A stretch of DNA of 64,000 nucleotides from positions 8,636,276 through 8,700,275 of the forward strand of contig NC_053127.1 of assembly GCF_010015445.1 (NCBI RefSeq), in the 5' to 3' direction. A program made the position numbers and the translations under genes. Below are positions 14,090 through 28,500 of this stretch, piece by piece. The notes below the pieces were generated by a model that was not told the origin of the DNA, made no database searches, and saw only the letters and a program-made list of their open reading frames with translations. This DNA comes from Perca fluviatilis (taxonomy: Eukaryota > Chordata > Actinopteri > Perciformes > Percidae). Within the stretch, counting starts at the first letter, position 1; every line of letters begins with the position of its first letter.

Positions 14090-17000
14090 ACCGATAAAGG
14101 CCACAAGATGTGGCTGAAAGCTCCAGAAAAACCAACTGTGAACCAACTTCTAGCTACACTTATCAGAGACCAGTGTTAAAATCGACATCACACGTGTGTT
14201 GTACTCACATCTAAGATGGCGGTGAGGGCCGCTGCAGTAATGTGGGGGCAGATGGAGGAGAAGACCGTTCTGCAGACATGTCTGATATGCCGGCTCGGCT
14301 GGGACAGCAGGGACAACAAGATGTCCACCAGCACCTCCACCCACTCGGGCTCCTCCTCCTGCTCCGTGGCTGCACCAAGGGAAAGAGCACACACGTACAC
14401 GCATACACGCACACGCACACGCACACACACACACACACACACATTAAATGAATGAGTATTCACGGATTTTTCTTTGGCCACTTTGGAGCAGAGGAACTGG
14501 CTGTAGCACATCTGGCAAATCATCGGCCTTCGTAAGTTGTAATGACAAACTTTTTTGCATGTCAGCAAACGGTTCCCTCTTCACACATGCAGCAGTCATT
14601 GAGCAACCTTTTGGTTGGTTAAGTCTAATATTCACTCCTGTTTTAGTTACGTTTCTGCTCTCCATCAACTTCTGAGAGAACTATCTGGCTCTAAACGCTT
14701 CACCATGTTGTTCACCAGCTAGTCGCCAACTGTGTCTGTATGCAGTTTTATGCTAAGCAGGTACCGCACAGGCACAGCAGGGGTTTTAGAGCTTTCTTTG
14801 CCGAAAACAGCTGCCTGCTGCGTCTGGAAACAAGCCGATGAGACTGGTTGTTTTTTCAATTCTGTACCGTTTTTCAAGGGTTTTCACTTCACCTAGCAAC
14901 TGACAAGCACTACAATGAAATCATACCATGACATACGGTCCATACAAAACCATTCCCAAAGCAGATTTAAAATCTAAATCAGAAACAAAGTTTCCCTTTA
15001 AGTAAAAGTACAAAAGTATTTTCATCAAAACATACTTTAAGCGCTAAAAGTGAAAGTACTCATTATGCAGAATGGCCCATTTCAGAATAATATATTTTAT
15101 AAAATGTGGATCTAATTAGTGATGCATTAATGTGCTCATCATATTTTAGTTTCAATAATCTGCAAAGTAACTTCAGTTATCAAATAAATTTAGTGAAGTA
15201 AAAAGTACATACTTCCCTCTGAGATGTAGTACTGAGAGTAGAAGTATGACTGTAAAGTAGCAGAAAATGGAAATACTCAAGTAAAGTACCTCAAAATTGT
15301 ACTTAAGTACAGTACTTAACGTAAATGTACTTAATTACTGGACTTGAATCGCAAAAAAAAAAAAAAAAAAGGAGCTGATGGGATTACTTTCGCTGGAATT
15401 GTAAATCAAAATGAAATGAAAAGTAAATCTGATTTATGGATTGATTGAAGAACTCCCGTACATTGAGATGTGAAAGGATGATGGAGGCAGCAGCTGCATC
15501 ATGAGGCCTCACCTTGTTTCTTCTTCTTCTTCTTCTTGGCCTTCTTCTCCTGAGCTTTGTCCACGCAGCTCTGCAGGTCCTCGGTGATGCCCAGCAGCTC
15601 TTCGGGGGCCTTTCAGGAGAAGGTTTTTGTGTCAGCGGGCGGTGTTTGTTAAAACTACAGTACATCCTTAAGGCTGCAATAACAAAAACAGTACCTTGAA
15701 GAGGTGCATGGTGACCAACAGGAAGAGCTGCTGGAGCGCGCTGTTCTCTGCAGCCGGGCCTTTCTTTACTTCCTTCTTCAGGTTGGCCACCATTTTCAGC
15801 ATGCTGCAAAACACACATGTAGAGCCAGAGCTATCAAACGCACTCCTAACTAGTTTAGCAGGGCTCATTACCTGGAAACACTTATCAGTGCTTTTATCAC
15901 CTCTCTGCTTGATTATTGTAATTCCCTGTATTTTGGCTTGACCCACACCACCCTTTCCCCGGCTCCAAATGGTTCATAATGCAGCCGCTAGACTTCTAAC
16001 TGGAACAAGGAAAAGACAACACATCTGTCTGTTCTGGCTCACCTGTATTAGTTACCTGTGAAATAAAGAATCAAAATTTTTGTATTTGTTTGGCAGTTAA
16101 GTTCAAATTTCAACAATCTTTGCGCACCTTACTGCTCCTTTAACCCAGAAAGTGACCAAAAATGTAAAAGATTACGTAGATAGATATTATAATTTAAACT
16201 GAATGATTCTTTAAAACCTGTACAACTACATACGTAAAGGTGGTTGTAAACTCCACTAGAAGAAACGGAATATTAAAAGGACAATTCTGGCGGAAAATGA
16301 ACCTAGGGGTTAATAACACGGTAGCATAACGAGGGTCCCTACATGTAAACTGAAGCATTGAGAACTTTGTAAGTGTACAGACAGTTTATTAAAAAGATAG
16401 TTTAGAAAGACCGTGGCGTTCACATATACAGGCAGGCGCCATCTTGGGAAAACAGTCACGACCAGTCAAACGACGAACGCCGTGTTTGAGCTATGTTACT
16501 GGTTACACGGCGTTCGACTGGTCGTGACCCCACTACGGCGCCTGCATGTACACGTGAACGGTACGGTCTTTCTAAACTACCTTTTTAATAAACTGTCTGT
16601 ACACTAACAAAGTTCTCAATGCTTTGGTTTACATGTAGGGACCCTCATCATGCTACCGTGGAAGCGTGGTGCGATTTCTTTTTACTTCCGCGTGGCCCCG
16701 ACGACTAGCGTTATTAGCTTATTAGCGGTTTGCCCTAAAACTGGTCACATTCGATTAGCATGAAAACATATCCCAGAGAGCGGTCGACTCGGTGCACATG
16801 TGTTATTAACCCCTAGGTTCAATTTGCGCCAGAATTGTCCTTTAAAGCTTTAGTGCGTAACTTTCTGATATTAATGAACGTCCGTTACATTCAAGCCATC
16901 GCCAGATGAGTCGCTACGAAGCTAATTAAGACTATCAGCTCCACACAACTCTCTCTGGATTTCTCAGCATGGCTATGTTCAGAAGATTGTGGCGTCAGGT

Positions 17001-20000
17001 GACTTTCACGTGCAGAAGCTCGAGTGAAGATAATGACCTCTTCTGAAGAGTCCATCATGTTTTTATAATCCTCCGTGTCCTCCTTGGCTACTAGCAAGTG
17101 CGGTAACATGAAAACAGTTTTGTTGTCATTACTTAGAACTCCTCATGGGGGCGACAGAAACTACACACTAGAGCTTTAAGCTGATCCTGTTATCTTGCTC
17201 TGGGGTCATAGAGGCCATACTCAGGGGAGACCCTGTTGTCCTACCCGTCCCAGGCCTTCCTCTGCTCAGGGCTGAAGGGCTGGCAGCTCTGGGCGTGTTC
17301 CGGCTGGTCGAGCAGGGCTTGGGCGTACTGGACCAGGTGATAGATCCACATGGTGCCGTCGGCTCGGACGCCCTGCACACGCTTTTGGTTGGCTGCCGTG
17401 CCTTTGTCCCAGTCCTCGGTCGGAGAAAGGTGGTGCATGGACAGGAGGAGTCTGGAGGGGAGGGGGGACAGACAGAGAGTCAAAAGGGACGCAGCGGTGT
17501 CCAAGAGACACCTCAAGACACCTTTTGGTCTTTGGACAAAACTAGAGCGGCAAAGATTAATCGATTAGTTGTCAACTATTAAATTAATCTGCAACTATTT
17601 TGATAATCAAATCATCGGTTTGAGTCATTTTAATAATAATAAAAAAAAAAAAACACACTGTAAAGATCCTCTGAGTCCAGCTTCTTAAATGTGAATATTT
17701 TCTAGTTTCTTAAGTCCTCTGTGAACGTAAACTGTATATTTTTGAGTTGTGGACAAAACAAGACATTTGAGGACGTCATCTTGGGCTTTGGAGAACACAT
17801 TTTCTGACATTTTATAGACCAAAGAATGAGTCAATTAATTAAAAGTGTTTGGTTTGGTTAAAGTGGTATCTACTGTGTGTTGCCTAGTTAGTGCAGATTT
17901 GTTTGGGCTGGTGTGAAAGCGGTCAATGGAACCCCAGTGTGAACCCCAAAAAATCAGGCCAAGACCGCTTAAAAAAAAGCAGGGTCTCGGTCTGCTTCTA
18001 AGCGGGACTCTGGTGCGGTTCGTTTGTGGTATTAAAGCAAACTAAAATATCATTATAATTATTATTTTACAGTCTTATGTTTTTAAAATTTATAAAATAA
18101 AACTTTTCAAATTTGACCCATTTTCAAAAAGTTTCTATATCAGAAATTTCGGTTTCTTTCAACCAAAATTGTCAAAAAATTTAACGTGGAACGCTCTTCA
18201 CAAGTAAAATAATTGATCAGTTCACAACTTTCATTGAATTTTGGTGTTCAATTAAAAATGACATTTGGAGACAAAAAAAAAAATTGGATAAAAGTGACAA
18301 AAACATCGGGAAAAGTGACAAAAGTGTTGAAAAAGACGACCAGAACGTTGCCTGGGCGACGGAAAGACAACACAAGGGTTAGATGTCTGCATTTCGTGGC
18401 CGGGTTGGCTCAGTGGTAGAGCAGGCGCACATATACTGAGAGGTTTATGCCTCGACGCAGAGGTCCAGGGTTCAAATCCGACCTGTGACGATTTATCTCA
18501 AGACACTTTACAGATAGAGTAGGTCTAGACCACACTCTCTAATTTACAATGCAGCAAGCATTTAGTGCAACAGTGGCGAGGAAAAACTTCCTTTTAGACG
18601 GAAACCTCAGACAGACCGAGGCAGTTTGTGGGCGGCATCTGTCACTGGCGGTTTGGACACCGATACAGAAATATGACTCATAGTTGTTTTGACATCTGCT
18701 TTTGAAAAGGTGCTATATAAATAAACTGTACTGTACTAGGCCGTGCTAGGCCCAGTCAATTCTCTGTTAGAGAGATACAAGGGAGCACAGCTTATGGAAC
18801 AGTTATATCAACACAGCATCTCAGTCAACTCCTGCCAAAAACTATAAAAAGATGAACCACATTGAACTCTCTGTATTGATCTAAAGTGTTCATATCTGTT
18901 TGGTTTGGCCTTCTTGTCTCTCATAACTACTCACACATACGCACGTAAGTCCACACATCCTCATTTTATCTATATTCTTGTAATTTATTGTATGCCTTTT
19001 TTGTTTTATGTAGCCAACATTATGCTTGTTTTTTAATTCAGTGCTTACTTGTGTTCAGTTTGTAGATTTTAGGATTTTTGTAATTGTAATGCTCATTATA
19101 AAATGTTTTCTTCTTCTCTTCCTTAGGTGAGATTCCTTCTCTACGGGGTTTTCTTAATCTCACCTGCACAATCCTTTTATTTTTATTGAATTGTTGTGTT
19201 CTGTGATTTTATTGTGCAAATAAACAAACTCAAAATAAAAATAAAAAAAGACGATGTAATCTCTCACCCAAAGAAATGATTAACAATCACGTCTCTGGTT
19301 TTATCATCCAGTGGGACAGACAGCTTCCCCTTTGTCTCTGGGATGCTGGCCGAGGCCTTCTTGGCACTGAAGAACGCGTGGAAAAAGACGAACCTGGAAA
19401 AGAAACAACACAACAGCAGCTGACGGCCCTCTCTTCTTACAAACACCGAGGCCTTGGCATCGTTCAACTACAGGCGGGTCTCACCTGGCCACATCCATGA
19501 TGAGATCCTCCGGCTTCTTCACTTGGTGGTTGTTAATGATCGAGGAGAGCCGGGAGACAAGCCACTTCCTCAGATTGAATATGGAGTTCTCCCTCCTGAG
19601 GACGGAAAATCAACAGTTCCATTCATCCAGTTCCCGTGCAGACAGACCAACCCGCTGATAAACTACCCCGACAGGCGTGCACACTCACTGTTCCTTTCCC
19701 TCCCGGTTGTCCTTCTGCTTGCGAGTGCTGCAGTCCAGCAGCTTGTCCAGCTGAGGCTTCAGGAACATGTTCTTCAGCCACTCCACGTACTGCTGCACAG
19801 CCGCAGGCTGAAGGTGCAGCACCCCCCTCCACACCGGCGCCACCAAGGGGCTGCCCTTGTTGATCAGCGAGGAGAAGCCCACCATCACCGCCAGCTGTCT
19901 GTCGGCGTCCTGACAGCCCTCCAAGAAGTCCGACAAGTAGCTGTCCATCTCCGGGGCCAGCTTGAAGCGCTCCGCTTTCTGGGAGAGAAACATGATTCAT

Positions 20001-23000
20001 ATCAGTCAGTAGGGCTGCGCCATATGAGGAAAATGTCCGATATGCGATAATGTTGTTGATTATTGTGATAACGATATTACTCGCGATACATAAACAGATA
20101 TTAAAATGTGCTCAGTTCTGCATTTCTGCTGCTTTCAGTATTCTTCTACAATACAACAAATTGCTTGTGTTGAATTTAAAACAAATAAAAGTAAAATCAT
20201 TTTCAACATTCTTTTATGGACAAATTGAATATTAAAGCACCACTAAGAAAATGAATGACTTTAAATGATTTTAAAGTGCAGTTTTCTTCTTATATTTTCT
20301 TTCAACTAACACAAAAAAAAAACAGTTTTATGTCGCAGCCTTTCGGAATGTGTATATTGCGCCAGTTGATATTGCGATGACGATAAAAAAAACCGAAATA
20401 TTTCGCAGCCCTATTAGTCAGCTGATAATACTTTATTGGGTGTGTCATATTCTCCATGTGCTGCTTGGAGTTTCTCTTTTTATAATAATGGGTTTATGCT
20501 CTAATTAATTAGTATAATAATCATAACTAATTCAGGGCCTGAAATCAACACCCCCGACCATGCGCTAGATGCAGGGGAATTTTGCCATTCGTGGGCGAAA
20601 CTGTCGATCCGCCTGCCACGTTCGCCGAAAGCCAATGAGAATGGAGTGATTCATAAGTTGGTTTTTTTGCCACGGTTGTTTCATTCACGTTTCAGCCAAG
20701 TCTGCCATTTCCTTGGATTTCAGCTCAGAAATGTGGCGGCACATTAATGGGGTGAAGAGGCCGGCCGAAACAAGCCACCGACAGAAAGAGGAGGATGATT
20801 CAAAGATAAGTAAAGGAAGCCGTTTTAATACCAGGTGGACAGTCGGCGACCACGGCAAGGTTGGCGAGTGGCCGATTTACGACAGCAGTACAGAACACAT
20901 GAACTGCAGTGCAGTATTGTTTTATAGTTATATTGTTTGTATATGGTGCAGTATTCATTTGGTAAATAACTTTGATGACAGCACTTCAAATGTGTATTCT
21001 TAACAAGTTCAAGAACGATGCTCGTGCATTTCACCTTCATGAGGCGAAATAGAAATGGCTGGTAAAAAGCCTGTGTGGCTAGTGCATTTTAAAATCCACC
21101 TGCAGCAGTGGCTGGCAGAGGTGTATAGTCCAGGTGCCAGAAAGTAGAAATCCCAACCATCACTAAACCAGCTCCTCTACCAGGTAGATGAGCTCGTTAG
21201 TGAAAACACCTGTTCTAGATGTAGAGGCATATCCAAAAACATGGCAGGATTTTTACTTTCTGGCACCTGGACTATACACCTCTGGTGGCTGGTGGCCAGA
21301 AAAGTGTTAACTTCAGGCTCTGGTCCTGAACAATATCACGCTACACTCAACAAAACTATTTGTCATACAAAAAGACATCCTGTAAAGGGAAGGCTGCAAG
21401 ACTTTTAATGTGAAAATAATGGAGGAATTGTTGAGTTTCATTCACAGTCGCTTAGCATTGTTGGGGGAGAACGGCAAAGTGGAACGGCTGACATGACTCT
21501 AGCAGTACCGATGAAAATACTGCTGTGGAAACGGCCATTATTACTGAATGTATTGAGACAACAGCTAGACATGGAGCACATTTTGAGCTTACATTAACTG
21601 GGGGAATAAAAAATAAAAGCCTGTCTCTGATATAAGCCAAATTAAAGGCCTGGTTCTCTCTGCCACTGGGGACACTACTTGAAAATGTACGGTAACCAAC
21701 TCTGCATTTTGTTATCATTTGACATGGATCACTATTAAAAAAAAAAAACACACATAACACACAAAGTTATCCAAAGCATATGCTAAAACCAGTGGTGGAA
21801 TGTAATTAATTACATTTGTTGAGGTACTTGTACCTTACTTGAGTCTTTTCATGCCACTCTATTTCTTCTACTCCATTACATTTCAGAAAGAAATATTGTA
21901 TTTTTATTATACTACATTAATCTGACAGCTTTAAGTCACTAGTTACTTTACAAATTAAGATATTTGCACAAATCACATGTCATTTATTAAATACAATGTT
22001 TTATTATAAATTAAACTGCCAACAATACATAGGCCTACAAGTACAGCTGAAATAATTAGCCGAACGAACACTTAGTTGATTGACAGAACTGTTTGGATCG
22101 TTTTCCAGTTTCTAAAACGTGAGGATTTTCTTGCATCAAGTACTTTTACTAGTACTTTTTTTTTTTTTTACAGTGTGGTATTAGTACTTTTACTTAAGTT
22201 AAGGATCTGAATAGTTCCTCCACCGCTGGCTAAAACGGTCTTAGATCATCCCGGTCATCATAACCTGCTGTTTATAGTGGACAGACGAGGCCACTGACCT
22301 GAGCAGACACCACATGCTCCCCGTACTGCATCATCACCTCTCCAGACAACACCTCCTTCAGCTGGGCTACGGTCAGAAGAGGCAGGGCGCTGCCCAGCAG
22401 GCGGAAGCTCAGGTAACTGGACACAAACCAAAGAACATGTCAGCAGAACGTAGTTAACTAGGACCGGACAATAGGACATAAGAGAGAGAAAAACATGTTC
22501 TACGTCAGCCTGACTGGGAGTCCAAGTCCTTTCTTTGGGGACATTATCTAAACTCTAAAGAGTGCCAAGAGACTGTGTTTTTGGTGGGAAGGAGGGTTTA
22601 AAGCATTTATATTACCCAGCACTGTGTACTAGGCTTCAGTTGAATGTCAGGGTGTCACGATTCTTCAAATCCACAATTCAATTTCATTTTCAATTTCATT
22701 TTTAAGGTCAAGGTTCGATTTAAAGTGCTCATATTATGCTCATTTTCATAATTGTATTTTGAGGTTGTACCAGAATAGGTTTATGTGGTTTAATTTTCAA
22801 AAAACACCATATTTTTGATGTACTACACATTGCTGCAGCTCCTCTTTTCACCCTGTGTGTTGAGCTCTCTGTTTTAGCTACAGAGTGAGACATCTCACTT
22901 CTGTTCCAGCTTTGTTGGGAGTCGCACATGCTCAGTAGCTAGGTAAGGACTACTAGCCAGTCAGAAGCAGAGCATGGGGTCGTGTCACGCTAGCAGCTAG

Positions 23001-25555
23001 GCGAGCATTATAACGTGTTACAAAGTGACCACGTCTGTCTCTGAAGTAAAGGCTGGACTACAGTAGAGCTGTTTGGAGCAGTTGGTGAACAGAAAGTCCC
23101 TTTGGGGGGGGGGGACTTTGGGCTTTTTCACTTTGTAAACAAATAACGTGCACAAAAAAGATGTATAACACAATAAAGGACAATATGAGCACTTTAAACT
23201 TTTTTTTTCTCCACTAGATAGCAGAAGGGTACTTTGCAACAACAGTTTGAGTTTCTCAGAGTTTTTCCATAACTCACTCACTGGGAAGGCAAAATGTTGC
23301 CTTAAATGACTGTAAATGGGCCTGGCTAATGCTGCTAACACTCTGATAATTTAGGGTACGGCCAGCAGAAATGCCCTCATCTCTGGATGGTGGGCTCCCA
23401 TGTTTCTTAGCCCCTTGCTGCCCCTGCTGTAAAGGCGGTTCTCCCCGTGAGGACTCACTGAGCTGGCCCCGGCGGCTCCTTTAACATGCCGTTGATGATG
23501 GCGTTGTTCCAGAAGAGCTGGAAGCTGTCTTCCTTCAGAGAGAGCTTCAGCAGGTCCAGGGCCACCGCCGGGAGGACGCACTCCTTCTTCACCGAGCGCG
23601 ACGCCATCTTCAACACCTCCGTCAACCTGAAAGACACCACATGTTGCTCACATGACCCAGGGAGGGGAAACTGGTGCATACATTTCTGGTTAAAAAGGTC
23701 TCGCATTGCCAGACCTTCCTCCACAGCGCTGGGGAGGAGGGTCTGGCTAGTCCACAAAAAAAAAAAAAAAACGTGCTCAGGTTTATTGCCATTTCTGTAA
23801 ACCAATCACGATGGTCGTGGGCGGTGCTAAGCACTGGATGCAGGTACGTTGCCTCTGCCAAACTTGTTTCGGTGGGACATGTGCATGTAGGGTGGGGCGA
23901 GCTCTGGAATTAAAATGGCTGTCGAGTGTGTGACAAGAATTTTACTCAAAAAAAAAGAAGATAAATATAATCTGATTGTCCGTTCTGGCTTGGAGGAAGT
24001 TTCCTGAATCGACCGGAGTTTAGAACGCCAACACAAAGGAAGCGGAAGCTGAGGGACATCCGGCCGAAAACGAGGGACATCCGACAGAACGTCGTCGATA
24101 TAGAATACACAAAAAATGATTATATAAGTGGATGTGTGAAGGGAGCTCACACTGTTCTTACTTGGGGATGTTTTCAGCGTTGATGATGGTCGAGGAGCCC
24201 AGCAGCTTCTTGAGTTTCTTGGGTTTGAGTGTTTGCGGGAAGCGCTGCAGCGCGACCAGCAGCAGCTGCAGCTGCTCCGGAGTCCTGAAGGCTGATGCCA
24301 GGTCAGTCTGCAGCGCGCTCAGCAGGACCTCCTCAAACACCTCCTCTGGGATCTGACAGACCGGACATACACACCAGTGTTAGACAAGAAAGGATGGGTG
24401 GGTTATAGAGCTGCAAAGATCAATCCATTAGTTCTCAACCATTACATTAAATCGCCAACTATTTTGATAATCGATTCATCGCATTAGTCTTTTTTTTGAT
24501 TCCAGCTCCTTAAATCATCTAGTTTCTTCTGACCTCTGGGACAGTCAACTGAATATCTTTTGAGTTGTGGACAAAACAAGACGTTTGAGGACGTCTTCTT
24601 GAACTTCGGGAAAAAACGATCAGCATTTTTCACCATTTTCTGACATTTTATAGACCAAATGTTTTTTATTTTTTTATTTGTAGAAATAAAAGAATCAAAC
24701 TACTAAAATTGAAATTCAGTATTTGAGTAAAAGCTTAAAACAAAACTCCATGTGCATTATGTATGTGTATGTATTATGGTCATAGAGATATGGCTGTGAC
24801 TGAAATGTAAATACATTTGACTATTCTCTTTACTTATATTTATTGTTTGTTTATCTGTGTCTTGTAATCCCCCCATCCCTATGCTGCTGCAACAGTGCTA
24901 ATTTCACCATTGTGGGATTAATAAAGGATTTTGAATCATGAATGGCCCCTGTATTGCTGTATTGATATCATCAAAGTTGTAGTGAGCAGCAGGGCTCACC
25001 TCACTGAGGATGTCCATCATGGTCTTGGTAGGCAGGTCTTTCAGGTGCTGTCTGTGCTGGCTGAGGCTCTGCAGCAGCTGCACGCATCCCAACACCACCG
25101 CCGGCTCCTGCACAAAGACACAAGACACAAGGCTCAGAAAACACAACAGACACAGACACACACATAGACACAGACAAGTCTGCGGCTGTAGATTCATTGT
25201 TCATTTTGGTCCACAAAGTATGTACTAGGGGTGTTGAAATTAATCATTGCATCGATGCATCGCGATGTGGACCTGGACGATACTGTGTCGATGCAGTGAC
25301 AGACCATAATCGATTACTGCCTACTGATGTTGATTTTCCGGTCACTGCCTTTTTTAGTTTCTGCCTTTTGTCTGTTGTGTTCAGACTCCGCTACATTCAG
25401 GGAGTGGCTTTCTTAAGAGCAGATACAATAAAAAGGGGAGTTCATATATCTGACTGCTTGAGTTTGTTGATGAAAAGCAGGAGAGGGATACGAAAAGGAT
25501 AATCGTAAGACTAGTTAAGATTCACACCCCTAGTATGTTCTCTCTCTCTCTCTCG

Positions 25556-25590
<35 letters not shown>

Positions 25591-28500
25591 AAACACACAA
25601 ATCTGAACCCCTCTTTTGAAAATGATGAATCGTAGTGCTTACTTTAGAGAGGCGGTTGGACTGATGAAGGGCGAGGACACCAAACAAGTTTCCGAAGGCA
25701 GCATTTCTGAAAAGTTTCTGAAAAAAACAAGAGAAGACCACGAAATTCATAAAGAGCCCATTCGTGAAACTTTTGGAGCCGACAGAGACAGCATTAAAAA
25801 AAAAAAAAAAACTCACCTTTTTTACTGTCTGCAAGTTGTGCTTTTCCTTGATTCGGTCGAGTATACTCTGCAAAGAGACGACTTCAAAGGTGCTCAAGAC
25901 CTGAAAAACAAAAATTGTATGTCATGCTAAAGCCAATAAATGTTAATTACTTCCTACTTGGATATTAGAGCATTTTCTTAGCACTAACGGTAGAGCAGTC
26001 ACTGCATCAGCCAACTGGATCACTTGTGTTTGCGGCTGAGCTCAGTATCCACGGCAAAGCCTCGCATGAGCATCTACAAAAACTATTTTCACCAATTCAC
26101 AGTAAATAACCAATCTGTTAATCAACATTCAGCATATGATAAATCATATGAAGAAAATCTGTGACATCATTTAAAAGAGGTTCTGAACTTCTGGCTAGAA
26201 AATTATGTTTGCAGATGCTGCAAGTCATCGTTTCATACTATTTAGAAAGTAGAGCGATGCTGGATTTTTGCGACAGCTAAAGTGCAAGACTTAAAAAAGA
26301 AACTTGCACTTGTAGTACTTGAGACTGGACTCAAGTACTACAGCCCTGTTTGAGCCAATCAAATATAAAATGCACTTCCTAGCAACCGCTAAATGTGAAT
26401 ATGAAGACCATTGGGCCATGCAGAAACATGGAGAAATAAAATCCCTTCAAATTTCTATGATAATTGATGCTACATTTATACCCTTATTATAATAAGGGTA
26501 TAAATGCTGAGGGTTGGATGAGAAAATCGATACCGCTCTCGAATCTGCACGGTGACTATGAAGCTACACAGTCAACTGGTTAGCTTAGCTTAGCACAAGA
26601 AAACAACCCCCCCAAAAAAAAAAAACCTACACAACAAAAAAACCCCCCCCCCCCCCCCAAAAAAAAAAAAAAAAAAAAAAAAAATTGAAAAGGGGGCCGT
26701 AATTTTAAACTTCAAGTTATTCCTGAGTGACACATTTAACAGTTTAAAAATAAACTTGTAAACAAACAATTTAAGGTGCTGGGACCTATCCAGTGTCTCT
26801 AAATTATCTAAATGTATTATTTATAATATAGTCAAGTCAAGTCAATTTATTTATAGAGCACATTTAAAACCAACCTAGGCTGAACAAAGTGCTGTACAAA
26901 GTTATATTATGTTATAAAAACAAAGGAAGACAATAAACATATAGACACAATGGACATCACGCAAACAACACACTTCTATACAAATGTCCCTAAACTAAAT
27001 CATACGCCAGAGAATAAAAATGTGTTTTAAGACGAGACTTAAAGATCTCGGCTGTAGAGGAGGACCTGATATGAATGGGAAGTTTGTTCCAATACAGATT
27101 AAAAGTACACATCTTTAAATCTTCTGTACTGCAATTCCTCGTTACTTATCAACCAGCATACATAATGATAATCCAACACGGACATATCGGCGATAAACTC
27201 ATATTGGCCACGTCTGCGTGGATTTGTCGTCCATAAGACAGTAATTGCATTAAGAGTTGGGTTCAGATGTTGGTCCCCACTCACCTGTCCCAGAGCCAGG
27301 CTGAATCCAGGTCTGGCAGCCTCCCGTGTGTGAGCCAGTCCATCCACCAGCCTTTTAAAGGTGTAATCCAACTCATCTGCCTGCAGAGCACAGAGAGAAA
27401 CAGGCCATGATGCACGCAGTTAAGCCTCTTCTCTGTCCGGGACACTTATCATAACGCTGCATCCTAGGGCTGGGCAATATATCGATATTATATCGATATC
27501 GTGATATGAGACTAGATATCGTGTTAGATTTTGGGTAACGTAAATGGCTAAATGTTGTCTTTTCCTGGTGTTAAAGGCTGCATTACAGTAAAGTGATGTC
27601 ATTTTCTGTGTTACCACACTGTTCTAGCGCTTCTATTATTTTTACCTTTACCCACTTAGTCATTATATCTACATTACTCAAGATTATTTATCTTAAATCT
27701 CATTGTGAAGATATTTTGTTAAAGCACTAATTGTCAACCCTAGAATATCGCCACAATATCGACATCGAGGTATTAGGACAAGAATATCGCGATATCTGAT
27801 TTTCTCCCTATCGCCCAGGCCTACTGCAGTTCTTTCTAAAGGTTACAGGGATCAGATAGTTGGCAAAATAGCTTCCAAGGTATGTTATCAACCAACATAT
27901 TGTACTGTACTCAAGTACAATGTTGAGGTAATGGGAGCATTTCCATTTAATGCAACTTTATAAATCACATTTTAGAGGGAAATACTGTACTTCTATGTTC
28001 ACAGCTGTAGTTACTAGCAGTGGTGGAAAGTAACTAAGTACTTATAATCAAATACTAGATACTACTAGATACTAGTAGTTTTGACACACTAGTAATTTAC
28101 TTGAATATTTCCATTTTCTACTGCTTTAGACTTCTAATCCACTACACTTCAGAGGGAAATATTGTACTTCTTACTGCACTACGGTTACTACATTATTACT
28201 TTTTACATACTATCTACCCAGTAGTATACAAAGTATCTAAAAGTTGCTCCATGTTAACGAACTTAAACATTAAAATGCTCTCACATGTATTTGTAAGTGA
28301 TAAAAACACAATACAGTATTCTATAATAATATAACACTGTGGAAGGAGCCATTCTGCATAATGATAACTTTTACTTGTGATACTTTAAGTACATTTTATA
28401 AATACAACTCATCTACGTTTACTCAAGTAACATTTTGAATTCAGGACTTTTACTTGTAGTGGAGTACTTTACTTAAGTAATAAGGCCATATATCGATATT

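Noticed and set aside
18398..18490. tRNA gene at the A/B boxes
   Set aside because: Promoter boxes are tRNA-like, but the arms do not fold into a sound cloverleaf and the sequence continues into a SINE body.
19454..20050. 198-codon plus-strand ORF
   Set aside because: Antisense to mybbp1a exons 9 and 10 and the intron between them; it crosses splice sites of a gene with full-length similarity on the other strand.
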